From the NCBI GenBank assembly GCA_025928535.1, contig JAICJJ010000128.1, forward strand, positions 1 through 7,432: a stretch of DNA of 7,432 nt, written 5' to 3'. The position numbers and the translations under genes were made by a program. How positions within the stretch are numbered: position 1 is the first letter of the stretch; each line of letters opens with the position of its first letter. Positions 1 through 5,977 of this stretch are shown here, piece by piece. The stretch is from Thermomicrobiales bacterium (GTDB lineage: Bacteria > Chloroflexota > Chloroflexia > Thermomicrobiales > UBA6265). The notes beneath the pieces were generated by a model, which saw nothing but the letters and a program-made list of their open reading frames with translations, was not told where the DNA came from and made no database searches.

Positions 1-30
1 AAGAACAGAGTTTTTCACGGCAGCCGCCGC

Positions 31-91
31 GAAGGATCTCGGCGGCGGTCGATGGCGAGAGCCGAGATGCTTCGACAAGCTCAGCATGACG
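31..91 (+). repeat. Palindromic interspersed repeat, copy 1 (left arm truncated)
   Basis: The right arm (62-91) matches the right arm of the copy at 3351-3380 at 28 of 30 positions. Of the left arm only GAAGGATCTC (31-40) and a few following bases survive. The two conserved blocks are 31 bases apart here and 30 apart in the other copy, and the spacer shares scattered identity (GATG followed by GAG-rich sequence), so this is the same element and not a chance match. It lies just past the 3' end of the threonine aldolase gene. The GC-rich flanks of the surviving left arm (24-30 and 42-48) can themselves pair as a 7-base stem. No transposase or other protein is encoded. Whether it ends transcription of the leftward genes is unknown; no T-tract follows on that strand. 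Confidence 0.75.
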
Positions 92-188
92 GGCTGGCGG
101 CGCCGCAAAACGTTGAACCGCACCCGTCAATGCCTGTCAATCGGTGCAGAAGGAACGCCGACGGAGGAGCCGATCGGACGCCCTTCGC

Positions 189-1244
189 TCAGGCGACGGC
201 GACCGGGGCACGCTCGGTCACCACCTGTCGGATCGCCGCGACGGCCGCTTCGCAATCGGCGCGGGAGACGTCGAGATGGGTCACGGCGCGGATGACGGTC
301 GTGCCGTCGTAGGCGGCGCCGATCCGCACGCCGAGGTGATTGATTCCGGCTTCGAGTTGGGTTGGTGTCAATCCCGTGTCGGAAATGTCGAAAAAGACGA
401 TGTTGGTGTCGGGCAGGCCGAAGACGAGCCGGATGCCCGGAATCGACGCCAATCCGTCCGCCAGCAGACGGGCGTTGGCGTGGTCGTCGGCGAGGCGGTC
501 GACGTGATGACGCAAAGCGTAGACGCCGCCAGCGGCGATGATCCCCGCTTGCCGCATCGCGCCGCCGAAGAGGTGCTTCAGCAGGCGCGCCTGCTCGATG
601 AACTCGGCCGCTCCGGCCAGCACCGCGCCGACCGGCGCGCCGAGCCCTTTCGACAAGTCGAGCCAAACCGAATCGGCGTACGCCGCGAACGCGCTGGCCG
701 GGATGTCGGAGGCGACGACGGCGTTGAGGAGCCGGGCGCCGTCCATGTGCAGCCTCATCCCATGGTCGTCGGCCAGCGCCCGGATTCCCGCGAGATTCTC
801 CAATGGCCAAATCGCGCCGCCGCCGCGATTCGTCGTGTTTTCGACCGAGACCAGCGCGCTGCGCGCTTCGTGGGTCGATCGGCGGCTGACCAGCGGCGCG
901 ATGTCGTCGGCGGTGAAGATGCCGCGCGGCGAATCGACCGGCCGCAGCATCACGTTCGCCAGCCAGGCCGGCCCGCCCGCTTCCGATTGGTTCGGGTGCG
1001 ATGAACGATCGAGGATGACGGCGTCGCCACGACCGGCGTGGACGGCGAACGCGATCGCGTTGCACATCGTGCCGGACGGGAGAAAGAGCGCCGCCTCCTT
1101 GCCGAGCAAGTCGGCGGTCATCTCCTGCAACTCGTTGACCGTCGGGTCTTCGCGGCGCTGCTCGTCGCCGACTGGCGCTTCGGCCATGAAGCGCCGCATT
1201 TCCGGCGTCGGGCGGGTCGCGGTGTCGCTGGTCAGATCGATCAC
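189..1244 (-). CDS. ltaE: Low-specificity L-threonine aldolase-like PLP enzyme
   Basis: Fold-type I PLP enzyme of 351 residues, the usual size for bacterial threonine aldolases, which split L-threonine or L-allo-threonine into glycine and acetaldehyde in the cytoplasm. Visible landmarks: the N-terminal DLTSDTATRPT, the phosphate-binding SGTM (57-60), His83 before EAGG (88-91) in the cofactor-stacking position, the ENTTNRGGG stretch (135-143), the HMDGARL aspartate Asp168 and Arg171, the Schiff-base lysine Lys199 in LDLSKGLGAPVG, and IRAVTHLDVS near the C-terminus (318-327). No key residue is missing. The start is GTG at 1244, chosen because GGAGG (1258-1254) lies 9 bases upstream. It overlaps the sulfotransferase stop as GTGA, implying translational coupling. 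Stereospecificity and true substrate cannot be read from the sequence; another beta-hydroxy amino acid is possible. Confidence 0.93.
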   Translation of the reverse strand: MIDLTSDTATRPTPEMRRFMAEAPVGDEQRREDPTVNELQEMTADLLGKEAALFLPSGTMCNAIAFAVHAGRGDAVILDRSSHPNQSEAGGPAWLANVMLRPVDSPRGIFTADDIAPLVSRRSTHEARSALVSVENTTNRGGGAIWPLENLAGIRALADDHGMRLHMDGARLLNAVVASDIPASAFAAYADSVWLDLSKGLGAPVGAVLAGAAEFIEQARLLKHLFGGAMRQAGIIAAGGVYALRHHVDRLADDHANARLLADGLASIPGIRLVFGLPDTNIVFFDISDTGLTPTQLEAGINHLGVRIGAAYDGTTVIRAVTHLDVSRADCEAAVAAIRQVVTERAPVAVA

Positions 1245-2011
1245 GCTTCGGTTCCTCCGGCGGCGGTCGCAACGGCGGCCGGCTCGCGCACCTCATACCC
1301 CAGGCTGCGAATCTGCTCGCCGTATTCCCGGCGGAAGATGTCCAGATGTTCTGGCCCGAGCGCCTGCTTCGATTCGCCGACCTGGCCGTGACGGACCGTT
1401 CGGCTCAGTTGCTTGCGCTGCTGCTTGACGTTTTCGAGCCGGCACGTTTCGACTGCGCCTTCGATGGTGGCGCGGGCGACCGGCGCGATCTGGTCGGTCA
1501 GGCGCTGCATCGTCTCGACCGGATCACGATTGAGGTCTTCGAAGCGGACGACGAGCGCCCGGCCGCTGTGCAGCCAGTCGTTCGCCTTCATCAGCATCGG
1601 CCCGTAGTCGTCGGCCAGAAACGCGAGCACCTCCGGATCGTCGATAGCCCGGCCGATCATCCGCGAGCGGGGCCGCGCGGCGCCGCGTTCGGACGCTTCG
1701 TCTTCCCGCGGATCGCGCACCTGCACCCAGTGGTAATAGGAGAGAAACGCATCGTACGGGTTGCGAACCACGGTCACGAGATGGGCCGGCGTTTCGAGAA
1801 TCGCGTCGGCCAGATCGGAGCGGAAGCGGCAATGCTGGTGGAAGATCGAATTGTCGGGAAAGCCGCCGCCGGCGACATGCTCCCGATATTCATCCGCCCG
1901 CGCGATCGCCTTGCGATCGCCGCCGCGCCATTGCAGTTCGTAGACCCGGCTGAGGAGACACTTCACCCAATGATTCCCCGAGCGTGGGGGAGCGACGACG
2001 ACGATCCGCAC
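1241..2011 (-). CDS. Sulfotransferase-domain protein (PAPS-type)
   Basis: A 256-residue soluble protein with the P-loop-like architecture of cytosolic-type sulfotransferases, which move sulfate from PAPS to a hydroxyl or amine. The 5'-phosphosulfate loop is PRSGNHWVK (9-17), right at the N-terminus as expected. The 3'-phosphate site is VRNPYDAFLSYYHW (82-95), with Arg83 and Ser91 in the conserved places. VRFEDL (155-160) and RHGQVGESK (207-215) correspond to the family's R/Y-x-E-D-L and C-terminal cofactor-binding segments. His58 and His60 (FHQH) are candidates for the catalytic base. The GTG start at 2011 places the loop normally, with GAGGTGAAGG upstream. The C-terminus overlaps ltaE by 4 bases and its last codons carry the ltaE ribosome binding site. 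The acceptor is unknown; a small metabolite, sugar or lipid is possible. Its partners do not reveal a pathway I recognise. Confidence 0.85.
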   Translation of the reverse strand: MRIVVVAPPRSGNHWVKCLLSRVYELQWRGGDRKAIARADEYREHVAGGGFPDNSIFHQHCRFRSDLADAILETPAHLVTVVRNPYDAFLSYYHWVQVRDPREDEASERGAARPRSRMIGRAIDDPEVLAFLADDYGPMLMKANDWLHSGRALVVRFEDLNRDPVETMQRLTDQIAPVARATIEGAVETCRLENVKQQRKQLSRTVRHGQVGESKQALGPEHLDIFRREYGEQIRSLGYEVREPAAVATAAGGTEA

Positions 2012-2056
2012 CGGCCCTTCACCTCGAATCGACGATGGCGATCACGCAGACAGCCC

Positions 2057-2085
2057 GCTTCCCGACGGCGTCCGTCGCTGGAAGC
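2057..2085 (-). other. Strong intergenic hairpin between oxidoreductase and sulfotransferase genes
   Basis: An inner perfect 6-base stem (2063-2068 with 2072-2077, loop of 3) is extended by a second perfect 6-base stem (2057-2062 with 2080-2085) across a 2-base bulge, 12 pairs in all. It sits inside the 92-base gap between two genes read leftward. No T-tract follows on the leftward strand, so a classic intrinsic terminator is unlikely. It could be an mRNA processing or stability element, an attenuator, or a Rho-related pause. The pairing is read directly; the function is inference. Confidence 0.5.
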
Positions 2086-2103
2086 GTAGCATTTCGAACG
2101 GGC

Positions 2104-3162
2104 TCAGGCGGCGGGCGGGGCAAGATCGACTGGCTGGCCGCTCGTCGCCGCTTCGACGATCGCTTCGGCGATGCGCAGCCCTTCCAGCGCGTCGGCGGCC
2201 GAGGCGATCGTCGATGATTGGCCGTTTCGGACGCAGGCGAGGAAATGTTCGTCTTCCGCCCGCAACGCGCCGCCGATTTGTCCGTGCGCTTCCGGCCAGA
2301 GGCCGATTTCGGGCACGGCCGTGTAGTCGGGCCGCCAGAGCGCGACGCCGCCATCGAGCAGGCGGATCCGGGCGCTGCCGCGCTGGCCGACCACTTCGAG
2401 TTCGGCGTCGATCGTTCCGCGCCAGTCGGGCGTGAGGACGTTGGCCGGCGCGCCGTCCGGCACGAACCAACTCGTCTCCAGCATCGCCACCGCGCCATTG
2501 GCGAATTCGAGCAGCGCCCAGCAGCCGTCGGGGTAGCGCAAGCCGGACACGCGTCGTTCGACCGCCTGCACCCGAACGCACGGCGCGCCGACGTACCAGA
2601 GGAGCAGATCGATGTCGTGGATGCTCGTTTCGTAAACCGGGTGAACACGGTCGCCGTAGTCGGGAAACCACGCCCGCGAGCAATTGCGCTTGACCCGCAG
2701 CGACACGAGCGGCCCAAGCCGGCCGGCGGCGATTTCGTCGCGGACGATCGCGTGCTGCGTGTCGAACCGGAGCACGAAGCCGAGTTGGAGCGGAACGCCG
2801 GCCAGTTCCGCCGCCGCGACGATCTCCGCCCCTTCGGCTGCCGAAAAGGCGAGCGGCTTTTCGAGAAAGACCGGCAAGCCATGCGCGATCGCCTGCCGCG
2901 CCTGGCCCGCATGCAACGGCTCCGGCGTCACGATGAAGACAGCGTCGAGCCCGCCGGCGCCGAGCATCGCGTCGAACGACGCGAACCGCCCCGGCACGTC
3001 GTAGCGATCGCCGACGGTCGCGAGCGCGTCCGGATTCGGATCGCAGATCGCCGCCAGGCGGGCGCCGGGCATCGCGCCGAGCGCCGCCGCATGGAGTTTG
3101 CCGAAGCGGCCGAGTCCGGCCAATCCGACCCGAATCGCGCGTTCCGTCGTCGTTTCCGTCAT
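2104..3162 (-). CDS. Gfo/Idh/MocA-family NAD(P)-dependent oxidoreductase
   Basis: A 352-residue cytoplasmic dehydrogenase of the glucose-fructose oxidoreductase / inositol dehydrogenase family, typical in length. The N-terminal Rossmann fold starts at IRVGLAGLGRFGKLH (10-24) with its glycine motif. The family signature EKPLAFS is at 101-107, and SIHDIDLLLWY (180-190) holds the His182 and Asp185 expected near the substrate. The C-terminal alpha/beta domain follows, ending about residue 340. The ATG at 3162 is chosen because AAGGAGC (3179-3173) lies 10 bases upstream and the protein then opens directly into the Rossmann strand. A start further upstream at 3279 would add 39 non-homologous-looking residues. 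It is first in a leftward set with the sulfotransferase and threonine aldolase, though the 92-base gap with a hairpin leaves co-transcription uncertain. Substrate is unknown; the family acts mostly on sugars and cyclitols. Confidence 0.92.
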   Translation of the reverse strand: MTETTTERAIRVGLAGLGRFGKLHAAALGAMPGARLAAICDPNPDALATVGDRYDVPGRFASFDAMLGAGGLDAVFIVTPEPLHAGQARQAIAHGLPVFLEKPLAFSAAEGAEIVAAAELAGVPLQLGFVLRFDTQHAIVRDEIAAGRLGPLVSLRVKRNCSRAWFPDYGDRVHPVYETSIHDIDLLLWYVGAPCVRVQAVERRVSGLRYPDGCWALLEFANGAVAMLETSWFVPDGAPANVLTPDWRGTIDAELEVVGQRGSARIRLLDGGVALWRPDYTAVPEIGLWPEAHGQIGGALRAEDEHFLACVRNGQSSTIASAADALEGLRIAEAIVEAATSGQPVDLAPPAA

Positions 3163-3301
3163 CGTCAGGGCCGCTCCTTGCGTGTCATCCGGTCGTTCCT
3201 CGCCGGAGTCTACCGGCTTGGTGGGCGTTGCGGTGACGGGCAACCAGGAATTGACATGGCGACGAGGCGCTGGCGCCATTCCGAGCGACGGCGCAACCAG
3301 G

Positions 3302-3380
3302 CGTCATCCTGAGCGCAGTCGAAGGATCTCGTCGTGTCCGATGACAGAGGCCGAGATGCCTCGACAAGCTCGGCATGACG
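3302..3380 (+). repeat. Palindromic interspersed repeat, copy 2 (both arms present)
   Basis: A 79-base imperfect palindrome. The left arm (3302-3331, beginning CGTCATCCTGAGC) and right arm (3351-3380, ending GGCATGACG) pair at roughly 23 of 30 positions around a loop of about 19 bases. It encodes nothing evident. From memory, sequences with the ends TCATCCTGAGC...GAAGGATCTC and TCGACAAGCTC...ATGACG recur between genes in many unrelated high-GC and environmental bacterial genomes, so this looks like a small non-coding mobile or REP-like element. It lies in the same orientation as the copy at 31-91. Confidence 0.8.
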
Positions 3381-3403
3381 ATTGGAGGCCTCTCGCCACT
3401 TCT

Positions 3404-3443
3404 CGACTCCTCGACTCGCCGACTTGCCGACTCGCCGACTCCC
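3404..3443 (+). repeat. Five tandem 8-base units upstream of the MFS operon
   Basis: Five consecutive 8-mers read CGACTCCT, CGACTCGC, CGACTTGC, CGACTCGC and CGACTCCC. All begin CGACT and differ only in the last three bases. The array ends 13 bases before the candidate -10 box at 3457. A short tandem array this close to a promoter could change length by slippage and so alter promoter spacing, or present repeated binding sites. Neither is shown by the sequence alone. Confidence 0.8.
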
Positions 3444-3456
3444 GTTCGGCCGGGGC

Positions 3457-3462
3457 TATACT
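3457..3462 (+). promoter_or_regulatory. Candidate -10 box for the MFS-nagZ operon
   Basis: TATACT matches the sigma-70-type -10 consensus at five of six positions and stands out in very GC-rich surroundings, 66 bases before the MFS start. No good -35 lies at the standard 16-18 base spacing; that position falls within the tandem repeat. The call rests on the -10 alone. Confidence 0.4.
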
Positions 3463-3528
3463 GCCGCGACGACGGGAAGCGCAATTCAGCCGGCGCGATT
3501 CAGGCGCGCCGGGACGCGGGCGGGCGGG

Positions 3529-4863
3529 ATGTCGGAGTACCTGCGGCAGGTTCGGGGATTCCGGCGAGACATTCGCCTCTTTCTCGTGTTCAACCTGCTG
3601 GTCTACATAAGTTGGGGCGTGTTCACGCTCATCTTCAACCTCTATTGCACGGCGCTCCATCTGCGCGAAAACGACATCGGCGCGTTCAATGCCGCCCAGA
3701 CGGTCGCGATGGCGGCCGGGGCCGTCACCCTGGGGCCGGTGATCGGTCGGTTCGGCATCTGGCGGTCGATCGTCGGGGGGATGGCGATCTTCATCGCCGC
3801 GTCGGCCGGGCTGGCGCTCGTCGAACACCGGGGCGCACTGCTCGCGCTCTCCGCGATCTCTGGCTTCGGCGTCGCCTACTTTTCAACCACGACGATGCCG
3901 TTCATCATCGACTGGACGCGACCCTACGAGCGGCAGCATGTCGCCGCCGTCACCTTCGCCGTCATCGGGCTGGCCGGCACCCTCGGCTCGCTCCTCGGCG
4001 GCTTGCTGCCGGGCGCGATCACCCGCGGGCCGGTGGTCGAATATCGGATCACCCTCCTCGCGGGGGTCGTCGTCGCCGTGCTGAGTCTCGTGCCGCTGAT
4101 GATGATGGGCGCGGCGCGGCGGGACGCGGCGCCGCCCGACGTCACGGCGTTGCCCGAAGCGACCGGGGCGCGGGCGAAGCGGCAAGTCCGCAGCGACATG
4201 GGCGCCTTCGTCCTCGTCGGCGGGCTGATGGCGCTCGGCGCGGGCGCCGTGATGCCGTTCTACAACGTCTACCTGACGACGCTCGGGGCGAGCGCGGAAC
4301 AGGTCGGCTATGTCTTCGCGCTGGCCGGGCTGGGGGCGGCGACGGTTGGATTGGCGGCGCCGGCGGTGACGCGGAGATTCGGCGCGTTGTGGGGCTCGAT
4401 GCTGGTGCGCCTGTCGGGCGTGCCGCTTTTCCTGGCGTTGCTGGCGGCGCCGACGTTGCCGATGGCCATCCTGGCGTACATCGCGCGGCAGACGACGATC
4501 AGCATGGCCTGGCCGATCGATTCGACCTTCATCGCCGAGGTGTTGCCGCCGCGAGCGCGCACCGCCGTCTTCGGCTACCGCTCGGCCGCCTGGAACGCCG
4601 GCTGGGCGATCGCCAGCCTGGCCGGCGGCGTCGCGATCGTCCGCTTCGGCTATGACGTCACGTTTGTCGCGATCGCATTCTTCATGACGCTGGCGATGAT
4701 CGTCTTCGCCGCCTATTTCCTGCGCCATCCACGAGTGCAGGCGGGCGAGGCGCCGAGCGCCCTGCCGCGCGGCCGGCGTCTGGAAGCGGCGCGACAGCGC
4801 GAGTCCGACGGCGCAGCCGACCTGGTCGCGGCGCAGTCCGACCCCGAACGGAGTGCGATGTGA
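3529..4863 (+). CDS. MFS transporter, 12 predicted membrane segments
   Basis: A 444-residue integral membrane carrier of the major facilitator superfamily. Hydrophobic segments are seen at roughly 17-39, 54-72, 79-98, 102-123, 138-161, 174-194, 225-247, 257-279, 286-307, 309-330, 346-371 and 377-398, with the usual polar central loop (about 195-223) splitting two six-helix halves. The loop between segments 2 and 3 (GPVIGRFGIWR, 69-79) is a degenerate MFS motif A, echoed by TRRFGALWG (281-289) in the second half. The tail from 399 is polar. ATG at 3529 is preferred over an upstream start at 3382, because the intervening 49 codons run through the tandem repeat and look non-coding. A weak GGGCGGG precedes it. 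The stop overlaps the NagZ-like gene by 4 bases, suggesting a shared role in uptake of sugars or cell-wall fragments. The substrate is not readable; drug export is an alternative. Confidence 0.9.
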   Translation: MSEYLRQVRGFRRDIRLFLVFNLLVYISWGVFTLIFNLYCTALHLRENDIGAFNAAQTVAMAAGAVTLGPVIGRFGIWRSIVGGMAIFIAASAGLALVEHRGALLALSAISGFGVAYFSTTTMPFIIDWTRPYERQHVAAVTFAVIGLAGTLGSLLGGLLPGAITRGPVVEYRITLLAGVVVAVLSLVPLMMMGAARRDAAPPDVTALPEATGARAKRQVRSDMGAFVLVGGLMALGAGAVMPFYNVYLTTLGASAEQVGYVFALAGLGAATVGLAAPAVTRRFGALWGSMLVRLSGVPLFLALLAAPTLPMAILAYIARQTTISMAWPIDSTFIAEVLPPRARTAVFGYRSAAWNAGWAIASLAGGVAIVRFGYDVTFVAIAFFMTLAMIVFAAYFLRHPRVQAGEAPSALPRGRRLEAARQRESDGAADLVAAQSDPERSAM

Positions 4864-5948
4864 AGCGGCACGATCCCGAGCGATGGACATTGACCCGACG
4901 ACGGCTGGCGGCGTTCGCTGCGGGGCTGGGCGCCGCTCGATCGCTCGGCGTTTTGGCCGCGGCGCCGGCGAGCCCCGAACCGGACCTGACGCTGGCGGAA
5001 AAAGCGGCCGCGCTCTTCATCACGCCGGTCGGCGGCACGGTGCTGACCGCCGAGGAAACCGCCTGGCTGGAGCAGTGGCGGCCGAGCGGCGTGATCCTCG
5101 TCGGCGCCAACATCGGCACGCCGGACGAAACCCGCGCCTTGATCGCGGCGATCCATGCGACGAATCCGGCGCGGCCGCCGCTGGTCGCGGTCGATCAGGA
5201 AGGCGGTCCGGTGATCCGGCTGGCGGGCGATCCGGCGCCCGGCGCGGCGGTGATGGGGACGTTGCCGGACGACGAGGTGGAGCGGCTTTCGGCGGCGCGC
5301 GTGGCTTTTCTGCAAAACTACGGCATCGACGTCAATTTCGCGCCAGTCGCCGACATCGCCTGGACGCCGGACAGCGCCATCGCCGGCCGCGCATTCGGCA
5401 GCGATCCGGCGACGGTCGCGGCGAAGGTCGCCGCCTTTGAGCGTGGCGCGGCGGGCAGTGTCGTGGCGACGACGGCCAAGCATTTTCCCGGGCATGGCCG
5501 CGCGCTGGTCGATTCACACGAAGCGTTGCCGACGATCGACCTCACGACCGACGAATGGCTGCAAACCGATGGTTTGCCGTTCCAGGCGGCGGTGCGGGCG
5601 GGCGTGCCGCTGGTGATGATGGGCCATCTCCGCTACAACCAATGGGACGATCTGCCGGCGTCGCTGTCGCCGGTCGCGACGCGGATGCTGCGCGAAACGC
5701 TCGGCTTCGCCGGCGGCATCGTCACCGACGATCTCGGCATGGGCGCGCTGTCGGCGTACGACCCCTACGACGTGGTCGATCTGGCGCTGATGGCCGGCAT
5801 CGACCAGGTGCTCTACGTCACGCCCGCCGTGCCGGTCGAAAACCTGATCCAGCACGTCGTCCAGGCGGTGGAGGCGGGGAGACTGCCGGAATCACGCCTC
5901 GACGCATCGATCGCGCGGATCGCGAAGGCGACCGGGCGTCAGCCGTAA
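4860..5948 (+). CDS. nagZ: GH3 beta-N-acetylhexosaminidase (NagZ-like), Tat-exported
   Basis: A 362-residue glycoside hydrolase family 3 enzyme of the single-domain NagZ type, which removes terminal beta-GlcNAc, classically from peptidoglycan fragments. Landmarks: VDQEGGPVIRL (111-121), GRAFGSDP (176-183), the loop signature KHFPGHG (207-213) with DSH (218-220) giving the Asp-His acid/base dyad, MGHLRYN (254-260), and TDDLGM (289-294) containing the aspartate nucleophile, probably Asp290. The N-terminus has a twin-arginine leader: TRRRLAAF (12-19), a hydrophobic stretch interrupted by Arg27, and a possible cleavage site after APA (35-37). That implies export folded across the membrane, whereas E. 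coli NagZ is cytoplasmic. The GTG start at 4860 overlaps the MFS stop (GTGA), with GGAG 6 bases upstream, so translation is probably coupled. Other beta-hexosaminide substrates are possible. Confidence 0.92.
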   Translation: MKRHDPERWTLTRRRLAAFAAGLGAARSLGVLAAAPASPEPDLTLAEKAAALFITPVGGTVLTAEETAWLEQWRPSGVILVGANIGTPDETRALIAAIHATNPARPPLVAVDQEGGPVIRLAGDPAPGAAVMGTLPDDEVERLSAARVAFLQNYGIDVNFAPVADIAWTPDSAIAGRAFGSDPATVAAKVAAFERGAAGSVVATTAKHFPGHGRALVDSHEALPTIDLTTDEWLQTDGLPFQAAVRAGVPLVMMGHLRYNQWDDLPASLSPVATRMLRETLGFAGGIVTDDLGMGALSAYDPYDVVDLALMAGIDQVLYVTPAVPVENLIQHVVQAVEAGRLPESRLDASIARIAKATGRQP

Positions 5949-5951
5949 TCG

Positions 5952-5977
5952 GGAGTTCAGGCTTCGACGGGAACTCC
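5952..5977. terminator. Possible bidirectional terminator hairpin between convergent genes
   Basis: GGAGTTC (5952-5958) pairs perfectly with GAACTCC (5971-5977) around a 12-base loop. It sits at the junction of the converging NagZ-like and HD genes and overlaps the last codons of the latter. Position suits a shared terminator, but neither strand has a T-tract and the stem is short. Confidence 0.3.

Larger units (their letters stand above)
3163..3528. other. Divergent intergenic region without a gene
   Basis: About 366 bases lie between two divergent starts. Nearest the oxidoreductase is its ribosome binding site (3173-3179) and a TAGACT on the leftward strand (3212-3207) that could be a -10 box but lacks a good -35. 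A TTGACA at 3251-3256 on the rightward strand has no matching -10. An inverted repeat ATGGCG/CGCCAT spans 3256-3279. Then come the palindromic repeat (3302-3380), an 8-base tandem repeat (3404-3443) and a TATACT (3457-3462). Reading frames here are short on family features and cross the repeat, so I see no gene. Confidence 0.7.

Noticed and set aside
127..1296. Long open frames antisense to or shifted from the aldolase, oxidoreductase, MFS and NagZ-like genes, for example 127-1296 leftward, 2218-3312 rightward and 5555-6733 rightward.
   Set aside because: They are very rich in Arg, Pro and Gly or have no recognisable motifs, and overlap genes with intact catalytic signatures; this is expected in high-GC DNA.
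3163..3279. Longer N-terminus for the oxidoreductase, starting at 3279.
   Set aside because: The extra 39 residues show no fold, while ATG at 3162 has a clear AAGGAGC and opens directly into the Rossmann strand.
3251..3280. TTGACA as a -35 box for a rightward promoter.
   Set aside because: No -10-like hexamer follows at 16-18 bases, and the palindromic repeat lies between it and the MFS gene.
3302..3443. CRISPR-like array in the divergent region.
   Set aside because: The repeat units are contiguous 8-mers with no spacers, the larger repeat occurs once here, and no cas genes are present.
3185..3484. Small leftward frame across the repeat containing DPSTALRMT.
   Set aside because: That peptide is the translation of the palindromic repeat and appears as a spurious product wherever the repeat occurs.
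3382..3528. Longer N-terminus for the MFS protein, starting at 3382.
   Set aside because: It would translate the tandem repeat and the candidate promoter; the hydrophobic core begins shortly after the ATG at 3529.
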